Assembly (NCBI GenBank): GCA_028690555.1
Contig: JAQVBA010000061.1
Location: 1-6,119, forward strand
DNA from: Acholeplasmataceae bacterium
GTDB lineage: Bacteria; Bacillota_I; Bacilli_A; Acholeplasmatales; Acholeplasmataceae
DNA length: 6,119 nt
Direction of reading: 5' to 3'
The position numbers and the translations under genes are program-made. The notes under the pieces were generated by a model that saw only the letters and a list, made by a program, of their open reading frames with translations, had not been told where the DNA came from and made no database searches. Shown here one piece after another: positions 1 through 5,987 of this stretch (the first letter of the stretch is position 1; each line of letters opens with the position of its first letter).

Positions 1-1397
1 AAATCTGATAAAAATTGACCTGCACCTACTGATGGCAGTTGGTCAACATCACCAACGATGACGACTTGACAAGAGGATTTAATTGCTTGAAATAACTTAT
101 GTGCTAAATTTAGATCAATCATGGATGCTTCATCAATGATGATTAAATCATAGGGAAGTTGATTCAAGGCATCATAACCAAACATGCCATCGTAGTTATA
201 TCCTAAATGACGATGAATCGTTTTGGATTCTAAGTCTAATAGATCGCTCATGCGCTTTGCTGCACGTCCTGTTGGAGCCATAAGCCCTATTTTTTCATAG
301 ATTTGCGGGTTTTTATAGTTGAGTTTATGATAGATACGATAAACTTCTAATAAACCATCAATAATGGTCGTTTTCCCAGTTCCTGGTCCACCCGTGATAA
401 TCGATATCGTAGATTCCAAAGACTTTAAAATGGCTTCTTTTTGAGCATCTGTATACGTCATATTTCGTTCAATTTCAACCATGTCAAGTAGTGTTTTGGC
501 ATATTCTATATCAAAATCAAGTGTTGAACTTGAAAGATTGATAATTGACTCTGCAACTTCTATTTCCTGGTGATATGTTTGAAATAGATAATAACAATCT
601 TCATCACACACAATTTTTTGTTGTTCGATTAAAAGATCTAGCATCGGTTTAATATCAACATCTTCTTTTAATACGTCTTTGGTAATTTTTGAAAGTTCAT
701 CGAACGTTAAATAGCAGTCGCCATTTTGATAGGCGATTTGTTGTAAAGCGTATTGAATGGATGCTTTAATGCGTCTATCATCATGTAAATCAATCCCTAG
801 CTTTTGCGCAATTTCGTCTGCTTTGATAAATCCAATCCCTTCAATTTCGTCAATTAAGCGATATGGATTTTCTTTTAATTTTTCAAGTGTTGCAAGTTCA
901 TATTTTTTGATGAGTTTCATCGCAAGTTTCATCGTTAAATCATAACTGTAAAGCTCAACTAAAATGTGTTCATTGGTTTGATGTTCTTTTAATTGTTGGT
1001 AAAGTTTTTCGATTCTTACAGCAGAGAGTTTAATTTCTTTTAGTATTTTCTTGTCATCTAAAATTTTTTGAATGGCATCAACGCCAAAAGTATCGACGAT
1101 CTTTTCAGCAGTTTTCGGCCCGATTCCATGAAAAAATGAAGATGATAAATAACTAATGACGCCACTTTTTGATTGCGTCGATAACCTTTTATATCCCGTC
1201 ACCTTTAATTGTTCACCATAGCTTGGATGGTTAATCCAATCTCCGGTGAATTCATAATCAAAATCTTCACCTAAAACGGGAAAATAGCCCACAATCGTGA
1301 CTTCTTTATAAGTGTCTAGATGAAGTTTTGCGATGGAATATCCATTTTGTTCATTATGAAACATATAATGTTTAACGCGACCTACCAAAGTTTCCAT
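1..1397 (-). CDS. recD2: RecD2-family ATP-dependent DNA helicase, N-terminal 465 residues (3' end beyond window)
   Basis: This is a superfamily 1B 5'-to-3' DNA helicase of the RecD2/TraA (YrrC) type, used in DNA repair and recombination without RecBC partners. Translation from the ATG at 1397 stays open to the left edge. Visible parts in order: an N-terminal OB-like region with G-D-W..H-P-S-Y-G-E-Q (residues 52-63); helix-hairpin-helix segments GIGPKTAEKIV (91-101) and EGIGFIKADEIA (186-197); YTDAQKEAI around Gln319; Walker A GGPGTGKTT (336-344); motif Ia APTGRAAKR (374-382); Walker B IIIDEAS (419-425); and motif III GDVDQLPSVGAG (449-460). The long N-terminal extension with HhH repeats separates RecD2 from RecBCD-type RecD. 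Family members are roughly 700-800 aa, so about 250-350 residues are missing. The start is supported by AGAGGT at 1402-1407, 4 nt upstream. It lies 42 bp after mnmA on the same strand, an order related to that of B. subtilis. Identity is very likely; the partial state is due to the window edge. Confidence 0.95.
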   Translation of the reverse strand, partial: METLVGRVKHYMFHNEQNGYSIAKLHLDTYKEVTIVGYFPVLGEDFDYEFTGDWINHPSYGEQLKVTGYKRLSTQSKSGVISYLSSSFFHGIGPKTAEKIVDTFGVDAIQKILDDKKILKEIKLSAVRIEKLYQQLKEHQTNEHILVELYSYDLTMKLAMKLIKKYELATLEKLKENPYRLIDEIEGIGFIKADEIAQKLGIDLHDDRRIKASIQYALQQIAYQNGDCYLTFDELSKITKDVLKEDVDIKPMLDLLIEQQKIVCDEDCYYLFQTYHQEIEVAESIINLSSSTLDFDIEYAKTLLDMVEIERNMTYTDAQKEAILKSLESTISIITGGPGTGKTTIIDGLLEVYRIYHKLNYKNPQIYEKIGLMAPTGRAAKRMSDLLDLESKTIHRHLGYNYDGMFGYDALNQLPYDLIIIDEASMIDLNLAHKLFQAIKSSCQVVIVGDVDQLPSVGAGQFLSD

Positions 1398-1416
1398 GTT
1401 AACCTCTATTTTATGT

Positions 1417-1441
1417 AAAAGAGGAACTTGTCCGTTCCTCT
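1417..1441 (-). terminator. Hairpin between mnmA and recD2, possible weak terminator or attenuator
   Basis: On the minus strand GAGGAAC (1440-1434) and GTTCCTC (1427-1421) form a perfect 7-bp stem around a 6-nt loop GGACAA. It is extended to 8 bp by an A-T pair at 1441/1420. The stem begins inside the mnmA TAG stop and is followed by only TTTT and then ACAT. The T-run is short for a strong intrinsic terminator. I infer partial termination, or an RNA-processing or stability element, so that recD2 may be expressed less than the genes upstream. No separate recD2 promoter is obvious in the 42-bp gap. Confidence 0.6.
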
Positions 1442-2567
1442 AACTATATTGTCTTTTCTCGCCCTGATAAAATGCCTCATGGATGAATCCCGAACCCAAG
1501 CAAACCTCATCCATATAAAATGCACAAACTTGACCAGGTGTTACCGATCTTACCCCTTGAGGATAGGTGACTTTAATAGTATGTTCATCCATCCAAGTCA
1601 CAAATACATCATGATCAACTTGGCGATATCTAAACTTCGCAGTCATTTTCCCACTATTCTTTTTCCCACGCCAAATCACATCAGTGATGATTGCTTCATC
1701 TGAGATTAAATAGGGATGATTTCCATCAGGTTCAACATATAATGTGTTTGTTTTTAAATCTTTACCAACGACAAACCATGCACCCGATGCTTCTTTAGAA
1801 CCACCGATGCCTAATCCTTTTCGTTGTCCAATGGTATAATTCATCAGTCCTTGATGTGGCTTAATAAAGGTACCATCAAGTCTTCTCATATCCCCAGGTT
1901 GAGCTGGTAAGTAATTGCTTAAAAACTCATTAAAGTGTCTTTCGCCAATAAAACAAATGCCAGTTGAATCCTTTTTAGTGGCAGTATGAAGGCCTTGTTC
2001 GATTGCAATTCTTCTAACTTCTTTTTTGTCTAAGTGACCAATTGGAAATAATACGTTTTCTAATTGATCCGTTTTTAATTGTGATAAGAAATAACTTTGA
2101 TCTTTATTTTGATCGAGTCCTCTAAGCAATCTAGGAGTTCCATTAACTTTATCAACTCTCGCATAATGTCCCATCGCAATATAATCTGCATTGAGTGTTT
2201 TCGCATAATCTACAAATGCTTTAAACTTAATTTCATTATTGCATAAAACATCAGGGTTTGGTGTTCTATTTTTTTCATATTCGGTTAAAAAATACTTAAA
2301 AACTCGATCCCAATAATCTTCAATGAAATCGACACGTTTTAAAGGTATGTTTAATTTATCAGCAACCAATTTTGCATCTTGATAATCCTTTTCTTGTTCA
2401 CAAAGGTCATCATAAGCTTTAGGGTTGCCTTTTAAATCATGATTGGTTGCGGAGTCCCAATTGCGCATAAATACGGCTTCAACATCGTAGCCATCTTTTT
2501 TTAATAAATATGCAGCAACGCTACTATCGACACCTCCGCTTAAACCAATAATTACTTTTTTTTGCAT
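1440..2567 (-). CDS. mnmA: tRNA-specific 2-thiouridylase MnmA (TrmU)
   Basis: MnmA adenylates and then thiolates U34 of tRNA-Lys, tRNA-Glu and tRNA-Gln in the cytoplasm, giving the s2U part of mnm5s2U or cmnm5s2U; sulfur arrives as a persulfide from a cysteine desulfurase. The 375-aa product has the normal family length. The PP-loop SGGVDSS is at residues 10-16. Both catalytic cysteines are in their usual contexts: Cys109 in NPDVLCNNEIKF and Cys205 in STGICFIGERHF (E. coli Cys102 and Cys199). GHYAR (133-137), DQSYFL (156-161) and YTIGQRKGLGIGG (244-256) are also family signatures, and the C-terminal beta-barrel domain is complete. The ATG lies 4 bp after the nadE TGA, and the Shine-Dalgarno is weak (AAGTGA), so translation is probably coupled to nadE. 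The stop is TAG. No desulfurase gene is adjacent, unlike yrvO-trmU of B. subtilis, so sulfur must come from one encoded elsewhere. Confidence 0.97.
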   Translation of the reverse strand: MQKKVIIGLSGGVDSSVAAYLLKKDGYDVEAVFMRNWDSATNHDLKGNPKAYDDLCEQEKDYQDAKLVADKLNIPLKRVDFIEDYWDRVFKYFLTEYEKNRTPNPDVLCNNEIKFKAFVDYAKTLNADYIAMGHYARVDKVNGTPRLLRGLDQNKDQSYFLSQLKTDQLENVLFPIGHLDKKEVRRIAIEQGLHTATKKDSTGICFIGERHFNEFLSNYLPAQPGDMRRLDGTFIKPHQGLMNYTIGQRKGLGIGGSKEASGAWFVVGKDLKTNTLYVEPDGNHPYLISDEAIITDVIWRGKKNSGKMTAKFRYRQVDHDVFVTWMDEHTIKVTYPQGVRSVTPGQVCAFYMDEVCLGSGFIHEAFYQGEKRQYS

Positions 2568-2571
2568 AAAT

Positions 2572-4428
2572 TCACTTCACTTTAACATCGGATGGTAGGC
2601 GGTATTGCCCTCTTGGTGAAAGAGAAATCCCCAGTATTTTTGGTCCTTCTGGTAGAGTTTGACGCTTAAATTGTTGTTCATAAAAACGTTTGAAGAAACG
2701 ATTCACGTATGTTTTTCCTTCTTCAAAAGATAAATCAAACGCATGCTTAATTAACCACATGATTTTTTCTTTATCCGCACCACATTCTAAATGATGATAA
2801 AGAATAAAATCGTTAATATCATAACGTCCAATCACTTCTTCAGTTTTTTGATCTTCTAGTAATTCTGGAGAAATCGGTGAGGATAATACACCTTGTAATA
2901 CTTCTTTAACCATTTGATAATCATGATTAGAATGGTATTCAACAAGAGCTTTAATCCAAGTCTTAGGTAATCCTGCATTAATGGCATACATGCTCATCTG
3001 ATCGCCATTATAGGTCATAAACCCTAAAGCTATCTCAGATAAATCGCCTGTCCCTAAAACAAAACCTCCATGTTTATTTGCTAAATCCATTAAGATCAAT
3101 GTTCTGATTCTTGCTTGTGCATTTTCGTATGTGACATCTTTTTCTTCATGATCAATCGATTTTAAATGAAGATCAACTGATGCTTTAATTGGAATCTCTA
3201 AATTGGTGACACCGAGTTTAGACATCAATTCTAACGCAATGTTTAAACTATTTTTTGAGGTTGCATTAGCAGGCATCGTGACTGCAATAATGTCTTTAGG
3301 ATTGCGATTCAATTTAATCATCGCTTGATGACTCACAAGTAATGCTAATGTTGAATCAAGACCACCAGATATGCCAATTACAATTTTATTTGCTGACTTA
3401 GGTAAAGATTCTAATCGGTTCATCAATGCATATACTTGTAATTGATTGGCTTCAAGAAGGCTTTCTTCATAATTGTTTTGATATAAAAATGGATGTTGAT
3501 TTAATTTTTCTTCGAATTCAAAGTTTTCACTTTCATTAAATTCAAAAGGAACAAAGGCATATTCATGTTGGATCAACATGTGCATATCACGATATGTACT
3601 ATCCATCCGTTTTTGATAATTGATGGCTTTTAAATCAACATCAGCAACTAAAACTTTAGAATCCATTGAGTAGGTATTATCTTCTTTCATGAGTTGTCCG
3701 GCACAACAAATCAATTTGTGTGGTGAAAAGACAACTTCGGATGTCGATTCAAAATGACCTGTACTCGTGTAAACATATGCAGTCATTTGCTTTCTTGAAT
3801 GGTCGAGGACGAGTGTTCTTCTAACCGATGGTTTATTAACTCTTTCAGTTGAAGCAGATAAATTAAAAATTAAATTTGCTCCAGCTAAACTCATATCATC
3901 TGAAGGTGTATAGGCTGCCCAAACATCTTGACATATTTCTACACCAAAACGAATTCCTTGATGTTCATCTTCGAAAATAAGGTAACCAAATGGTACCATC
4001 TTGCCAAAGAGTTGAATTTGTTTGATTTCAGTTTTGAAACCCGTATGGAACCAACGTTTTTCATAAAATTCATGATAGTTTGGCAAATAATGTTTCGGCA
4101 CAACGCCTAGAATTTGATTTCCTTTAAATACAACTGCACAATTATATAAAATACCATAAAGTTCAAGTGGAGCTCCTAAGATATAGATCCCTTGGTATAT
4201 TGTTTCTTCCATGATGGTTTTTAAAGCATTTTTAGCTTTAATGATAAATGACTCTTGATAAAAAAGGTCGCTTGCTGAATAACCAGTGATGGTTAACTCT
4301 GGAAATACAATGGCTCCTGCTTTGGTTTCATTTAAAATTTTTAAAATCTCTTTTTGATTAAATTCAATATCACCAACAATGATTTTTGGTGTTGCAGCCG
4401 CTACTTTTAATATGCCTTGTTTAAACAT
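2572..4428 (-). CDS. nadE: Glutamine-dependent NAD+ synthetase NadE
   Basis: This enzyme converts nicotinate adenine dinucleotide to NAD+ using ATP and ammonia released from glutamine, the last step of NAD synthesis. The 618-aa product has two domains. Residues about 5-290 are a nitrilase-fold glutaminase with the Glu-Lys-Cys triad visible as Glu44 (VFPELTITGY), Lys112 (VPKHYLPNYHEFYE) and Cys166 (GVEICQDVW). Residues about 325-618 are the synthetase, with PP-loop SGGLDST (354-360), TYENAQARIRT (433-443), GTGDLSEIALGF (459-470), YNGDQMSMYAINAGLPKT (473-490) and C-terminal LSPRGQYRLPSD (603-614). Both active sites look intact, so it should use glutamine rather than only free ammonia. The length is close to other glutamine-dependent enzymes (M. 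tuberculosis, 679 aa). It starts 3 bp after the nadD stop with AAGGAG 6 nt upstream, and it ends with TGA, a sign of the standard genetic code. Confidence 0.97.
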   Translation of the reverse strand: MFKQGILKVAAATPKIIVGDIEFNQKEILKILNETKAGAIVFPELTITGYSASDLFYQESFIIKAKNALKTIMEETIYQGIYILGAPLELYGILYNCAVVFKGNQILGVVPKHYLPNYHEFYEKRWFHTGFKTEIKQIQLFGKMVPFGYLIFEDEHQGIRFGVEICQDVWAAYTPSDDMSLAGANLIFNLSASTERVNKPSVRRTLVLDHSRKQMTAYVYTSTGHFESTSEVVFSPHKLICCAGQLMKEDNTYSMDSKVLVADVDLKAINYQKRMDSTYRDMHMLIQHEYAFVPFEFNESENFEFEEKLNQHPFLYQNNYEESLLEANQLQVYALMNRLESLPKSANKIVIGISGGLDSTLALLVSHQAMIKLNRNPKDIIAVTMPANATSKNSLNIALELMSKLGVTNLEIPIKASVDLHLKSIDHEEKDVTYENAQARIRTLILMDLANKHGGFVLGTGDLSEIALGFMTYNGDQMSMYAINAGLPKTWIKALVEYHSNHDYQMVKEVLQGVLSSPISPELLEDQKTEEVIGRYDINDFILYHHLECGADKEKIMWLIKHAFDLSFEEGKTYVNRFFKRFYEQQFKRQTLPEGPKILGISLSPRGQYRLPSDVKVK

Positions 4429-4431
4429 AAT

Positions 4432-4995
4432 TTACTCCTTGTATAGTTGATGCTTTTCAATATATTTATTGATTGAATTTGGGATTAATTCTTTTTGTTT
4501 TTTTGGATTCACACGAAACATCGATGATGAAATATCCATATCAAAATCAATGTAAGTCATGTGATATTGATCTAAATTTATAGGATGATTTTTCTCATTT
4601 TGAGAAAGATTTATCTTTCTTTTCATGATGATGAAAGGATACTTGTTGAGAAGTTCATCTGCTCTAATCCACTTAGAAATTGAGCTTAATTGATCTTCAC
4701 CCATGATAACATATAAATGATCATATGCCTTAGATAAACGGTTCAATGTCTCGATGGTTCCTTCAAATGGATGATATCCTTCAATCGATGAAACCACAAC
4801 ATCACACAATGAACTAATCATCAATTTCACCATTTCATAACGGTGAAAAAAAGGGGCTAAATCGCTCTTCCGATAATCATCACCAACCGGAACAACGATG
4901 ATTTTAGCCTCTGGGTAGAGGTTCTTTAGTTTTTCTAAGATAGCCTGATGTGCAAGGGTTGGTGGGTTAAAGGATCCACCATAGACTAATATCAT
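4432..4995 (-). CDS. nadD: Nicotinate-nucleotide adenylyltransferase NadD
   Basis: NadD transfers AMP from ATP to nicotinate mononucleotide, giving nicotinate adenine dinucleotide, the substrate of the neighbouring NadE. The 187-aa product matches the family length. The nucleotidyltransferase signature is at the N-terminus: GGSFNPPTLAH (residues 6-16), with a T-x-x-H form (Thr13, His16) instead of the common H-x-G-H. Also visible are VPVGDDYRKSD (35-45), GEDQLSSISKWIRADELL (99-116), which corresponds to the G-x-D-x-L...W...LL substrate loop, and the C-terminal ISSSMFR (155-161) that matches the ISST-x-IR nucleotide-binding motif. The ATG is preceded by GGTGA at short spacing. It is the first gene of a minus-strand train, with nadE only 3 bp downstream. 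The related phosphopantetheine adenylyltransferase is a less likely reading, because length, the ISSSMFR motif and the nadE neighbour all favour NadD. Confidence 0.93.
   Translation of the reverse strand: MILVYGGSFNPPTLAHQAILEKLKNLYPEAKIIVVPVGDDYRKSDLAPFFHRYEMVKLMISSLCDVVVSSIEGYHPFEGTIETLNRLSKAYDHLYVIMGEDQLSSISKWIRADELLNKYPFIIMKRKINLSQNEKNHPINLDQYHMTYIDFDMDISSSMFRVNPKKQKELIPNSINKYIEKHQLYKE
4435..4440 (-). promoter_or_regulatory. Shine-Dalgarno of nadE, placed inside the last nadD codons
   Basis: On the minus strand AAGGAG spans the last two sense codons of nadD (AAG GAG) just before its TAA, and lies 6 nt before the nadE ATG. This is the strongest ribosome-binding site in the nadD-nadE-mnmA train. 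It fixes the nadE start and implies that ribosomes ending nadD sit on the nadE initiation region. Confidence 0.85.
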
Positions 4996-5004
4996 GAAAT
5001 CACC

Positions 5005-5023
5005 AATATTATTATATAATATT
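5005..5023 (-). promoter_or_regulatory. Candidate nadD promoter -10 inside a 19-bp AT palindrome
   Basis: A perfect -10 hexamer TATAAT lies on the minus strand at 5016-5011, 15 bp before the nadD ATG, which leaves a leader of only about 10 nt. No convincing -35 lies 16-18 bp upstream. The hexamer sits inside an inverted repeat, AATATTAT (5005-5012) and ATAATATT (5016-5023), with a 3-bp centre. A protein bound there would block nadD transcription, so it is a candidate operator. In DNA this AT-rich such palindromes also arise by chance, so both readings are tentative. Confidence 0.4.
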
Positions 5024-5060
5024 TTCCTGCATAATCCTATAAAATCTCTTGTTTGACTGA

Positions 5061-5092
5061 AAATATGGTTATTTTAGCCAAAAAGCATATTT
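5061..5092. repeat. Intergenic inverted repeat in the divergent control region
   Basis: AAATATG (5061-5067) and CATATTT (5086-5092) are exact reverse complements separated by 18 bp. Within the spacer GGTTA (5067-5071) and TAGCC (5075-5079) can pair as RNA with one G-U pair around a 3-nt loop. The repeat lies between the two divergent genes and just upstream of the rightward -35 region. It may be an operator; its function is unknown. Confidence 0.4.
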
Positions 5093-5093
5093 C

Positions 5094-5122
5094 TTTAAAT
5101 CATTTCTAAATACTGATATAAT
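5094..5122 (+). promoter_or_regulatory. Sigma-A-type promoter with extended -10 for the Fur/PerR-like gene
   Basis: The -10 is a perfect TATAAT at 5117-5122 preceded by TG at 5114-5115, giving the extended form TGnTATAAT. A -35-like TTTAAA (5094-5099, four of six matches to TTGACA) sits at the ideal 17-bp spacing. Transcription should begin near 5129, leaving a leader of about 30 nt before the ATG at 5161. Confidence 0.75.
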
Positions 5123-5140
5123 TAACATGTAAGAAATATA

Positions 5141-5156
5141 TTCACTAGGGAGTGAA
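5141..5156 (+). promoter_or_regulatory. Shine-Dalgarno and small hairpin that set the start of the regulator gene
   Basis: AGGGAG (5147-5152) is the Shine-Dalgarno, 8 nt before the ATG at 5161. This rules against the in-frame GTG at 5152, which lies inside the ribosome-binding site itself. The site is also flanked by a perfect inverted repeat, TTCACT (5141-5146) and AGTGAA (5151-5156), with loop AGGG. In RNA it would form a 6-bp hairpin that partly hides the Shine-Dalgarno. It could tune translation or, as DNA, act as an operator just after the transcription start. Confidence 0.6.
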
Positions 5157-5160
5157 ACCA

Positions 5161-5583
5161 ATGGATGCAAAAGAACGTTATTTCCAAAAAATCCGCAAAC
5201 AAAATATGCGTTTAACCAAAAGCCGTAAGGCAATGATTGAAATCTTAGAAAATCAGCACTTAACTTTTAAAGAAATTCAAAGAGAGTTAGCGGCTCGTGG
5301 TTTTTATAATGTTTCAACCATTTATAATAACCTTGAATTTTTTATGGATCAAAAAATTGTCGTTGAAATTTATATTAACGATACAAAATATTATGATTTA
5401 GCGATGGGAAACCCGATGCATAGTGCAGATAGTCATATCCATATCATGAACAAAGAAACCAACGAGATTACGGAAGTCAATAGTCCGGATATTTTTGAGT
5501 ATCTAAGCCATCATAAAGCCTTTAAGGATTTGGAATTAGAATACATTCGAATTATAATCTCAGCTTCTAAGAAACGTAAATAA
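5161..5583 (+). CDS. Fur/PerR-family transcriptional regulator lacking the CxxC zinc motifs
   Basis: This is a 140-aa DNA-binding regulator of the Fur superfamily, most like PerR. The N-terminal winged helix has RLTKSRKAMIEIL (17-29), HLTFKEIQREL (33-43) and NVSTIYNNLEFF (50-61); the YNNL part is the PerR form of the recognition helix. By alignment with B. subtilis PerR by eye, the regulatory metal ligands are kept: His33 (PerR His37), Asp79 (Asp85), His92 and His94 (His91, His93, in S-H-I-H) and Glu105 (Asp104). The protein has no cysteine at all, so the CxxC structural-zinc pairs are absent. The loop between Asp79 and His92 is about 7 residues longer than in PerR and carries another His (87). 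It has its own promoter, faces nadD divergently and ends in a shared terminator. Targets cannot be read from sequence; peroxide, iron, manganese or zinc sensing are all possible. Family is secure, subfamily is not. The chosen ATG at 5161 is supported by AGGGAG. Confidence 0.88.
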   Translation: MDAKERYFQKIRKQNMRLTKSRKAMIEILENQHLTFKEIQRELAARGFYNVSTIYNNLEFFMDQKIVVEIYINDTKYYDLAMGNPMHSADSHIHIMNKETNEITEVNSPDIFEYLSHHKAFKDLELEYIRIIISASKKRK

Positions 5584-5590
5584 AAAAGAT

Positions 5591-5623
5591 ATAGCATGGG
5601 TTGCACACCATGCTATTTTTTTT
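5591..5623. terminator. Bidirectional intrinsic terminator between the regulator and mgsA
   Basis: ATAGCATGG (5591-5599) and CCATGCTAT (5608-5616) form a perfect 9-bp stem with an 8-nt loop. On the plus strand it runs into eight T (5616-5623), a strong Rho-independent terminator 7 bp after the regulator's TAA. On the minus strand the stem is followed by ATC and a six-T run, so it should also end mgsA transcripts. The mgsA stop codon lies inside the right arm. Confidence 0.92.
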
Positions 5624-5987
5624 GTTCTAAAAGTTTCTTAATAAATAATTCTGCTGATGCTTGATTGGTAGCTAGTGGTATTTTATACACATCACTCAAT
5701 CTTAAAAGTGCAGAAACATCGGGTTCATGGGGCTGTGCAGTAAGTGGATCTCTAAAGAAAATCACCATGTCTAATAATCCATTAGCAATCATTGATCCAA
5801 TTTCCTGGTCACCACCAAGAGGTCCGGATTTTTTTAACTGAACTCTTAATCCAGTCTCACCAATGATTCTTCCACCGGTTGTACCTGTCGCATATAATTC
5901 ATGATGTTTAAAAGCATCCATATTTTGTTTAATAAATCGGATTAGATCATCTTTTTTCTTATCATGAGCAATGAGGGCAACTTTCAT
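5613..5987 (-). CDS. mgsA: Methylglyoxal synthase MgsA
   Basis: MgsA is a cytoplasmic enzyme that converts dihydroxyacetone phosphate to methylglyoxal and phosphate, a bypass that relieves sugar-phosphate build-up when phosphate is low. Nearly the whole 124-aa product is family signature: ALIAHDKKK (4-12, His8 matching E. coli His19), ATGTTGG (33-39), SGPLGGDQEIG (54-64, with catalytic Asp60 matching E. coli Asp71), FFRDPLTAQPHEPDVSALLRL (77-97, with Asp80, His87 and Asp90 matching Asp91, His98 and Asp101) and IPLATNQASAE (103-113). The usual PHDPDV reads PHEPDV here, a mild change outside the catalytic Asp. It is shorter than E. coli MgsA (152 aa) at both ends but keeps the active site. AAAGGAG lies 6 nt before the ATG. 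Its start overlaps the rsmH stop, and its own TAG lies inside the terminator stem. Confidence 0.97.
   Translation of the reverse strand: MKVALIAHDKKKDDLIRFIKQNMDAFKHHELYATGTTGGRIIGETGLRVQLKKSGPLGGDQEIGSMIANGLLDMVIFFRDPLTAQPHEPDVSALLRLSDVYKIPLATNQASAELFIKKLLEQKK

Noticed and set aside
757..945. Plus-strand 62-codon open frame
   Set aside because: It lies wholly antisense to recD2, whose protein sequence is strongly family-like here, and no ribosome-binding site or recognisable product is seen.
1428..1703. Plus-strand 91-codon open frame
   Set aside because: It is antisense to the conserved C-terminal domain of mnmA and has no family resemblance.
2572..2574. TGA read as Trp (mycoplasma code 4)
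   Set aside because: nadE and rsmH end at TGA exactly where their families end, and Trp is encoded by TGG in the genes I read, so the standard bacterial code applies.
3928..4110. Plus-strand 60-codon open frame
   Set aside because: It is antisense to the glutaminase active-site region of nadE and is explained by AT-rich composition.
4957..4980. Loss of function in NadD because the H-x-G-H motif reads T-L-A-H
   Set aside because: T-x-x-H forms occur in the nucleotidyltransferase superfamily and all other NadD motifs are present, so the enzyme is probably active.
5007..5021. Canonical PerR box in the nadD promoter
   Set aside because: Centred comparison with TTATAATnATTATAA matches only about half the positions, so I call it an unassigned palindrome.
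5053..5058. TTGACT as a -35 element on the plus strand
   Set aside because: No -10-like hexamer lies 16-18 bp downstream; the extended -10 at 5117-5122 with TTTAAA at 5094-5099 is a better promoter.
5152..5160. GTG start for the Fur/PerR-like gene giving three extra residues (M-K-P)
   Set aside because: The GTG lies within the AGGGAGTG ribosome-binding site and has no Shine-Dalgarno of its own at proper spacing; ATG at 5161 does.
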